DNA from: an uncultured Gemella sp.
Lineage (GTDB): Bacteria; Bacillota; Bacilli; Staphylococcales; Gemellaceae
Length of the DNA stretch: 24,210 nt
Assembly: GCF_900766305.1 (NCBI RefSeq)
Contig: NZ_CAAFUZ010000035.1
Span: forward strand, 1-24,210
Direction of reading: 5' to 3'
Below, one piece after another: positions 19,030 through 24,210 of this stretch; position 1 is the first letter of the stretch, and each line of letters starts with the position of its first letter. Position numbers and translations under genes: made by a program. Under the pieces are notes generated by a model. It did not search any database and was not told the DNA's origin. It worked only from the letters and a program-made list of their open reading frames with translations.

Positions 19030-19051
19030 ATTATCTCAATTTCAAGATATT
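19030..19051. promoter_or_regulatory. Imperfect inverted repeat before the LLM gene, candidate second MarR site
   Basis: ATTATCTC-n6-AAGATATT repeats the layout of the perfect palindrome at the marR promoter (ATTATCTC-n6-GAGATAAT): the left arm is identical and the right arm matches at 6 of 8 positions with the same 6-base spacer. It lies just before the LLM ribosome site. Confidence 0.5.
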
Positions 19052-19054
19052 GAT

Positions 19055-19076
19055 TTATTAAAAAAGGCATAAGCCT
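19055..19076 (-). terminator. Weak terminator-like hairpin between marR and the LLM gene
   Basis: AGGC-TTAT-GCCT followed by TTTTTAATAAA on the minus strand directly follows the marR coding sequence. The short 4-bp stem suggests at most partial termination. Confidence 0.4.
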
Positions 19077-19484
19077 CTAGTTTATTTTTTTTAAGATTTC
19101 TTTTAATATTACTAACTCTTTGTCATTTATTTTTTCAAAAACTCTCTTAGTATTTTTTTTATGAATAGGAAAAATTTCATCCATTAATTTCATTCCTTCT
19201 TCAGTCAATCTTATATAAGTTACTCTTTTATCTTTTTGACTAACATTTCTCGTGATATAACCTTTTTTTTCAAGATTATCAACAACATAAGTTGCACTAC
19301 CACTAGCAAGTAATATTCTATCTCGAATCTCTTGAATACTCTTTTCTCCTTTACTATATAAAAATTCCATAACAGAAAATTCAGTCGCATTAATTGGATA
19401 ATTCTTCAAAGTTTTCTTCAAATCATCCACTAATAAATTACTTGCTCTCATAATACCAATGACTGCTTTAAATTCATTATTCAT
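19077..19484 (-). CDS. MarR-family transcriptional regulator (upstream of the LLM oxidoreductase)
   Basis: This 135-residue winged-helix regulator has a recognition region at about 47-75 (SIQEIRDRILLASGSATYVVDNLEKKG) and the wing DKRVTYIRLTEEG (85-97), both MarR hallmarks. It contains no cysteine, so it is not a thiol-switch (OhrR-type) sensor and more likely binds a ligand directly. Its promoter is overlapped by a perfect palindrome, which fits autorepression. The downstream LLM enzyme is the probable target, as in quinone- or aromatic-responsive MarR systems. The ATG follows ACAGGAG. Confidence 0.9.
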   Translation of the reverse strand: MNNEFKAVIGIMRASNLLVDDLKKTLKNYPINATEFSVMEFLYSKGEKSIQEIRDRILLASGSATYVVDNLEKKGYITRNVSQKDKRVTYIRLTEEGMKLMDEIFPIHKKNTKRVFEKINDKELVILKEILKKIN

Positions 19485-19524
19485 AGTGTTTCTCCTGTTT
19501 TTATTATAAACATTTCTTCTTGGA

Positions 19525-19548
19525 AATTATCTCGAATATGAGATAATT
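19525..19548. promoter_or_regulatory. Perfect inverted repeat overlapping the marR -10 box (autorepression operator)
   Basis: AATTATCTC (19525-19533), a 6-base spacer, then GAGATAATT (19540-19548): 9-bp arms overlapping the -10 hexamer at 19546-19551. Size and placement are typical for a MarR dimer site. Confidence 0.75.
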
Positions 19549-19574
19549 ATACTTCATTAATTATATATTGTCAA
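19546..19574 (-). promoter_or_regulatory. Consensus sigma-A promoter of marR-LLM
   Basis: TTGACA (19569-19574) and TATAAT (19546-19551) with a 17-bp spacer form a perfect consensus promoter, the kind that needs a repressor to be kept quiet. Confidence 0.9.
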
Positions 19575-19582
19575 AGAAATAA

Positions 19583-19621
19583 AATCAAAAGACATCTAGA
19601 GAAAAATCTCTAAATGTCTTT
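19583..19621 (-). terminator. Rho-independent terminator after the ABC exporter operon
   Basis: A 15-bp stem with one G-U pair (19588-19602 with 19607-19621), a 4-base loop and TGATTTTATTT downstream on the minus strand. It starts 4 bases after the exporter stop codon. Confidence 0.85.
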
Positions 19622-19625
19622 AGTT

Positions 19626-21416
19626 TTATTCTGCAAATTGACTTTGATATAATTCTGAATAGAAACCTTTTTGTTCTAATAATTCATCATGATTTCCTTG
19701 TTCTATGATATCTCCATCTTTTAATACTAATATTTTATCTGCATTTCTAATTGTTGATAATCGGTGAGCGATAACGAATGTAGTACGTCCTTCCATAAGT
19801 TTATTCATTGCTTTTTGAATTAATACTTCTGTGCGTGTATCTACACTTGAAGTTGCCTCATCAAGAATTAATATTGGTTTATCAGCAAGTATTGCACGAG
19901 CAATTGTTAATAATTGCTTTTGACCTTGTGAAATATTTGAAGCATCTTCATTTAATTCCATGTCATAACCACCTGGTAATGTTTTAATAAAGTGGTGAAT
20001 ATGAGCTGCTTTAGCCGCTTCTATAACTTCTTCATCTGTAGCATCTAAACGACCATAACGAAGATTCTCCATTATTGTTCCTTTGAATAACCATGTATCT
20101 TGTAGTACCATTGTGAAGTAAGAACGCAGTTCAGATCTATCAAGTTTAGAAATATCTTTTCCATCAATATAGATACTTCCTCCATTAATATCATAGAATC
20201 TCATAAGAAGTTTAATCATCGTTGTTTTACCTGCACCTGTAGGACCAACGATAGCGACCATTTCTCCTTTTTTAACATCACTTGTAAAGTTTTTAATAAT
20301 AATCTGATCTTCTACATATCCAAATTTTACTTTATCAAATACCACATTACCTTCTTTATTAGTAACTGTTTCAAGAACTTCTGCATTTTCTTCATCTTTA
20401 GCATCTAAGAACTCAAATACTCTTTCACCTGCAGCTGCCATTTTTTGAATTTCTGACATAGACTGAGCTATTTGACCGATTGGTTGAGTAAAGTTTCTTA
20501 TATATTGGATAAAGGCTTGAATATCCCCAACTCCAATAGTTCCTTTAGAAACTAGTAGTCCACCTGAGAATACAATACCAACATATCCAAGATTACCAAC
20601 AAAGTTAATCACTGGGAACATTAAACCTGAGAAGAAGTTCGCTTTCCATGATGATGTATATAATTGTTCGTTTTTATCATTGAATTCTTTAACGCTTTTT
20701 TCTTTGTAGTTAAATGCTGCAATAATATTTTGACCTGAGAAACTCTCTTCGACCTGTCCATTTACATCAGAAAGCATATCTTGTTGACTCTTGAAATATT
20801 TTTGACTCCATTTTGTTATAGCACCTAGAAGTATTCCTGAAACAGGAATTAAGGCTAACGCAATCAATGTCATTAGAGGACTTATTGTAAACATCATTAC
20901 TAATACCCCTAATACCGTTGCAGTATTAGAAATTATCTGCGTAAAACTTTGGTTTAGTGATTGACCTAACGTATCTACGTCATTAGTAACACGAGATAAA
21001 GTTTCACCCACTGTACGTTGTTCAAAATATCCGACAGGTAAAGTATTAATTTTTTTACTTATGTCTTTACGAATATCATATGTCATTTGTTGGGAAATAT
21101 TACTCATCAACCAACCCTGAACAAACATGAATAATGATGAAAGAATGTATAAACCTAGTACAGTAAGTAATATTCCCGCAATTTTTTCAAAGTTAATACT
21201 ACCTTCATTACTAATTTTAGCGACCAGTCCTTCGAACAATTCTGTTGTTGCTTGCCCCATAATTTTTGGACCCACAATTCCAAATACAGTACTAGCTAGT
21301 GCAAAGAACACTATCAAGATACTAGAGAATGTATATTGTGTAAACATCAGTTTGATAATTCTCTTCAATGTTCCAGAAAAATTAGTTGCTTTTTCGATTT
21401 TCGTATCTTTATCCAT
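19626..21416 (-). CDS. ABC exporter half-transporter, canonical-Walker-B subunit of a heterodimer
   Basis: This 596-residue type IV ABC exporter has six membrane helices (about 25-330) fused to an ATPase domain. ATPase motifs are Walker A GPTGAGKT (391-398), Q-loop Gln439, signature ISQGQ (495-499, diverged from LSGGQ), Walker B ILILDE with catalytic Glu520, and the H-loop His551. The partner gene ends inside its first codons (8-bp overlap). The partner has an intact signature but a defective Walker B and H-loop, so the pair forms one active and one degenerate ATP site, as in BmrCD, LmrCD and TM287/288. A multidrug or lipid exporter is likely; the substrate is unknown. Confidence 0.93.
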   Translation of the reverse strand: MDKDTKIEKATNFSGTLKRIIKLMFTQYTFSSILIVFFALASTVFGIVGPKIMGQATTELFEGLVAKISNEGSINFEKIAGILLTVLGLYILSSLFMFVQGWLMSNISQQMTYDIRKDISKKINTLPVGYFEQRTVGETLSRVTNDVDTLGQSLNQSFTQIISNTATVLGVLVMMFTISPLMTLIALALIPVSGILLGAITKWSQKYFKSQQDMLSDVNGQVEESFSGQNIIAAFNYKEKSVKEFNDKNEQLYTSSWKANFFSGLMFPVINFVGNLGYVGIVFSGGLLVSKGTIGVGDIQAFIQYIRNFTQPIGQIAQSMSEIQKMAAAGERVFEFLDAKDEENAEVLETVTNKEGNVVFDKVKFGYVEDQIIIKNFTSDVKKGEMVAIVGPTGAGKTTMIKLLMRFYDINGGSIYIDGKDISKLDRSELRSYFTMVLQDTWLFKGTIMENLRYGRLDATDEEVIEAAKAAHIHHFIKTLPGGYDMELNEDASNISQGQKQLLTIARAILADKPILILDEATSSVDTRTEVLIQKAMNKLMEGRTTFVIAHRLSTIRNADKILVLKDGDIIEQGNHDELLEQKGFYSELYQSQFAE

Positions 21417-23562
21417 GATGTTTACCTCCTTTTTTTAATTCTTCTTCACTAAGTTGACTTTCTGCAATCTCTAAATATGTAGGACAAGTTTCTAGAAGTT
21501 CTTGGTGTTTTCCAACCCCAACTATCTTACCTTCATTCATCACTATTATCTTATCCGCATTTAGAATTGTTGCTATACGCTGAGCAACTATAATAGTAGT
21601 CACTCCCGCCATTTCTTCTCTTAAAGTTTTTCTTAATTTAACATCTGTTTTATAGTCTAACGCTGAAAAACTATCGTCAAAAAGAAGTATCTTAGGATTT
21701 TTCGCCAAGGCACGAGCAATTGAAAGACGTTGTTTTTGTCCTCCTGAAACGTTAGATCCTCCTTGTGAAATCTCACTATTAAATTTATCTTCTTTTTCAT
21801 TAATAAATTCTATTGCTTGAGCAATTTCAGCGGCTTTTTTCATCTGTTCATCAGTAATATTTTCATCTGCAAATTTAATATTTGATTCAATATTACCACT
21901 GAATAAAACTCCTTTTTGAGGAACAAATCCTAAAATGTCTCTTAATTTATTTAAGCTTATATCTCGAATATTAACTCCATCAATTGAGATTTCACCTTCA
22001 CTAGCATCAAAGTATCTTGGAATTAAGTGAAGTAATGTAGATTTACCACTACCTGTACTTCCTATAATTGCAGTAGTTTTTCCTGCTTCAGCTTCAAAAC
22101 TAATATTACTAAGCACTGGACTATCTGCTCCATCAAACGTAAAGCTGACATTATCAAATTTAAGAGTACCTTTTACATCTTGAAGTTTACTATCATCAAT
22201 ATTCTCACTATCTACTACAGTAACCTCTGTTTCCAGAACTTCATTAATACGACCAGCTGCAACTTCAGCACGCGGTAGTTGCATCATTAAGAATGTGAAG
22301 AATAAGAATGACATAACTATCTGCATTGTATATGTTATAAACGCCATCATATCACCAACTTGAATACTACCAGCATCTATATTTTTTCCACCAACCCAGA
22401 TTATTAATAGTGCTATACCATTCATAATTAACATAATCATTGGCATAAGCGCTGATAAAGTTCTATTGATGAAAAGTTGTTCATTTTTTAAAACTGTATT
22501 TTCTTTATCAAATCTTTCTTCTTCATATTTTTCACGACCAAAAACACGAATTACAGAAATACCAGTTAATGCTTCACGAGTTACCAAGTTTACTCTATCT
22601 ATTAACTTTTGCATAATTTTGAATTTCGGCATTACTAAGAATGAAATTATTCCTAATGTTAAACCTAAGATACCTACACCTAATGCAATTATCCAAGTCA
22701 TTCCAGTATCAGTTTGAGTAACTTTGTAAACTCCATACACTGCCATCATCGGTGCATAGATTGCGATAAATAACATCATATTTAAAGCATTTTGTATTTG
22801 TTGAATATCGTTTGTACTTCTTGTAATTAATGAAGCTGTAGAAAATTTATCAATGTCTTGTTTAGAAAATGATAATACTTTGTTATAAAGTTTTTCTCGT
22901 AGGTTATATGCTATTTTCGAAGAAATTCTACTAGCTATAAAGTTCGAAATAACACTTCCAATACCTGAAATAAATGTTACGATTATCATCATGATTCCAA
23001 CTTCTTTTAGATAATTCTTTCTAATTTCGTTAGTATCAATACCAACATTATTTCTATACTCTTCTTTAACATAACGAATTCCAGCTTGTTTTGTTATCAT
23101 ATCAGCTGAATTTCCTAAGTCACTAATTGACTTATTCTTTTGCTCAATTAAACTGTCTTTCTTGACTAGTCCCAGTTTAACACCTTCTGCAACCTTATCT
23201 AGATCTAAGTTCTCAGATTTTGCTCCAGATACAACAGTCATAGCATTTTTAAAAATATCATTTAGTTCGCTACGTTCTTGATCATTAATGTTATCTAGTT
23301 TATAAACATCTCCATCTTTCGTATATTTAACTGTGACTTTTTTAATTTCATCATCAGTCATAAATAATTGTAATTCTCTGAATGATTTTTCACTTATTTT
23401 TTCCGGCACAGCATCTTGGATACCACTTTGTTGGATACCTTTATCTACAATATTACTTGTGTAAGTTGGAAGTGCTAGCTCTGCAACTACACGAACTCCT
23501 AATATCGCAACTAAAAATATCATAGGTACCAAGAAACCTTTTAAATATTTAATTAGTTTCAT
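21409..23562 (-). CDS. ABC exporter half-transporter, degenerate-site subunit with extracellular insertion
   Basis: This 717-residue type IV ABC exporter subunit is longer than usual (about 570-600). The extra length is a charged segment of about 140 residues (45-187) between TM1 and TM2, expected outside the cell. ATPase motifs are Walker A GSTGSGKS (501-508), Gln549 and signature VSGGQ (605-609). Walker B is LLFDD, with Asp630 replacing the catalytic Glu, and the H-loop reads IVAQR with Gln661 replacing His. Both changes mark the degenerate subunit of a heterodimeric exporter. Its start lies 14 bp inside the marR end, and its end overlaps the partner gene, so the three genes are translationally coupled. 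Confidence 0.92.
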   Translation of the reverse strand: MKLIKYLKGFLVPMIFLVAILGVRVVAELALPTYTSNIVDKGIQQSGIQDAVPEKISEKSFRELQLFMTDDEIKKVTVKYTKDGDVYKLDNINDQERSELNDIFKNAMTVVSGAKSENLDLDKVAEGVKLGLVKKDSLIEQKNKSISDLGNSADMITKQAGIRYVKEEYRNNVGIDTNEIRKNYLKEVGIMMIIVTFISGIGSVISNFIASRISSKIAYNLREKLYNKVLSFSKQDIDKFSTASLITRSTNDIQQIQNALNMMLFIAIYAPMMAVYGVYKVTQTDTGMTWIIALGVGILGLTLGIISFLVMPKFKIMQKLIDRVNLVTREALTGISVIRVFGREKYEEERFDKENTVLKNEQLFINRTLSALMPMIMLIMNGIALLIIWVGGKNIDAGSIQVGDMMAFITYTMQIVMSFLFFTFLMMQLPRAEVAAGRINEVLETEVTVVDSENIDDSKLQDVKGTLKFDNVSFTFDGADSPVLSNISFEAEAGKTTAIIGSTGSGKSTLLHLIPRYFDASEGEISIDGVNIRDISLNKLRDILGFVPQKGVLFSGNIESNIKFADENITDEQMKKAAEIAQAIEFINEKEDKFNSEISQGGSNVSGGQKQRLSIARALAKNPKILLFDDSFSALDYKTDVKLRKTLREEMAGVTTIIVAQRIATILNADKIIVMNEGKIVGVGKHQELLETCPTYLEIAESQLSEEELKKGGKHHG

Positions 23563-24013
23563 TGTTATCCTCCTTATCCTGTAGTTCTTCTCTTAATACT
23601 AGATTTGTTTTTGTTAATAATATATTAAAAGCTTCTTTTTCTTTAGTATCGAATTTATCCCACATAGACTTAAACCATTCTTCATAGGCTTTCCTATGTA
23701 ATTCTATACATTCGATTCCTTTTTCAGATAAACTAAGATATTTTTTTCTTTTATCCTTTTCGTCGATACTTTGGACTACAAAATCTTTTTCAAGTAACTC
23801 ACCAACAAGTGCTGTAACTCGAGGTTTTGTTACATGAAGTTCTTCGCCTAACTCCTGCATTGTAATTTTTTCTTTACAAGATAAAAATAACATCGCTTGA
23901 AATTCCGGTTTTCTAATAGGAGCATTATTTTTTTTATGAATTCTCTTCATAATTAATCTAAATTCTTCCATCATATCAATTGCTTTATGATACGAAATTT
24001 CACTTTTACTCAT
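23549..24013 (-). CDS. MarR-family regulator of the ABC exporter operon
   Basis: This 154-residue winged-helix protein has a recognition region at 50-76 (ITMQELGEELHVTKPRVTALVGELLEK) and the wing DEKDKRKKYLSLSEKG (84-99). It is the first gene of marR-ABC-ABC, overlapping the next gene by 14 bp. Several palindromic GTTAAC elements lie between its promoter and its AAAGGAGG ribosome site, consistent with autorepression that is relieved by an exported compound. A matching element near the surface-lipase promoter may extend the regulon. Confidence 0.92.
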   Translation of the reverse strand: MSKSEISYHKAIDMMEEFRLIMKRIHKKNNAPIRKPEFQAMLFLSCKEKITMQELGEELHVTKPRVTALVGELLEKDFVVQSIDEKDKRKKYLSLSEKGIECIELHRKAYEEWFKSMWDKFDTKEKEAFNILLTKTNLVLREELQDKEDNNETN

Positions 24014-24037
24014 CTTCTACCTCCTTTATTTTATAAA

Positions 24038-24078
24038 TTAGTTAATAAAGTTAACTAATTAGTTAACCACGTTAACTA
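24038..24078. promoter_or_regulatory. Operator cluster of the marR-ABC operon
   Basis: Three GTTAAC cores (24050-24055, 24062-24067, 24071-24076) and a related half-site (AGTTAA at 24040-24045) are packed between the -10 box and the ribosome site. TTAACTAATTAGTTAA (24051-24066) is a perfect 16-bp palindrome. Multiple sites suggest cooperative binding of several MarR dimers. Confidence 0.7.
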
Positions 24079-24106
24079 TTATATTTTATTTTACATTTAT
24101 AGTCAA
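24078..24106 (-). promoter_or_regulatory. Sigma-A promoter of marR-ABC-ABC
   Basis: TTGACT (24101-24106) and consensus TATAAT (24078-24083) with a 17-bp spacer, immediately followed by the operator cluster. Confidence 0.9.
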
Positions 24107-24143
24107 TAGATAATTTGATAATTCTAAAAAAAGGTTGTATACT

Positions 24144-24179
24144 AAATCCGGGGCATGGAAAAATTCCAGCCCCGGATTT
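24144..24179. terminator. GC-rich hairpin at the right edge, probable terminator of a gene outside the window
   Basis: AAATCCGGGGC (24144-24154) pairs perfectly with GCCCCGGATTT (24169-24179), and the 14-base loop holds a further TGGAA/TTCCA pairing. It is far more GC-rich than its surroundings. No strong T-tract follows on either strand, so it may be a terminator or a dispersed intergenic repeat. Confidence 0.5.
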
Positions 24180-24210
24180 CAATTTTTATATGCAAAAAGA
24201 CAAATATCCA

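Overview
The window looks like a chromosomal segment of a low-GC Bacilli species. Gemella is my best guess. The basis is the very AT-rich DNA, A-rich Shine-Dalgarno sites, textbook sigma-A promoters, a YSIRK-type surface-protein signal, and gene neighbourhoods shared with Bacillus and Staphylococcus (queA-tgt-yajC; yqgP-yqgQ and ylaN-ftsW pairs). The genus is inferred from recall and not from any search. No tRNA, rRNA, CRISPR array or insertion sequence was seen.

Layout. (1) 1-2855, minus: the N-terminal 951 codons of a large surface protein that runs off the left edge. It has a YSIRK-like signal, Ca-binding-type Asp/Gly repeats, a class-3-lipase-like alpha/beta hydrolase, two Rib-like domains and about ten 51-bp tandem repeats. 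(2) 3233-5788, minus: queA-tgt-yajC (queuosine tRNA modification plus a Sec accessory subunit). (3) 5939-9645, minus: crr, a rhomboid-family protein, yqgQ, ylaN and ftsW, closely packed. The rhomboid protein contains no histidine at all, so it should be a pseudoprotease. (4) 9867-12616, minus: lysS and then ftsY, separated by a leader with alternative hairpins. (5) 12934-15347, plus: an APC amino-acid permease, then an LtrA-like membrane protein behind a candidate transcription attenuator. (6) 15396-17874: a GDSL hydrolase (minus), a CDF zinc exporter (plus) and a YjjG-type HAD nucleotidase (minus), with bidirectional terminators at both convergent junctions. (7) 17968-19484, minus: a MarR regulator and a flavin-dependent LLM oxidoreductase, each preceded by a similar inverted repeat. 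(8) 19626-24013, minus: a second MarR regulator and a heterodimeric ABC exporter whose genes overlap.

Regulation visible in sequence. Both MarR genes have near-consensus promoters overlapped or followed by palindromes, which fits autorepression. The palindrome of the exporter MarR (core AGTTAACTAATTA) recurs just downstream of the surface-lipase promoter at the other end of the window, suggesting a common regulator. The LLM oxidoreductase carries a second, imperfect copy of the other MarR palindrome. The strongest leads are the histidine-free rhomboid, the attenuator before the LtrA-like gene, and the two putative MarR circuits. I found no clearly novel multi-gene defence or mobile system.
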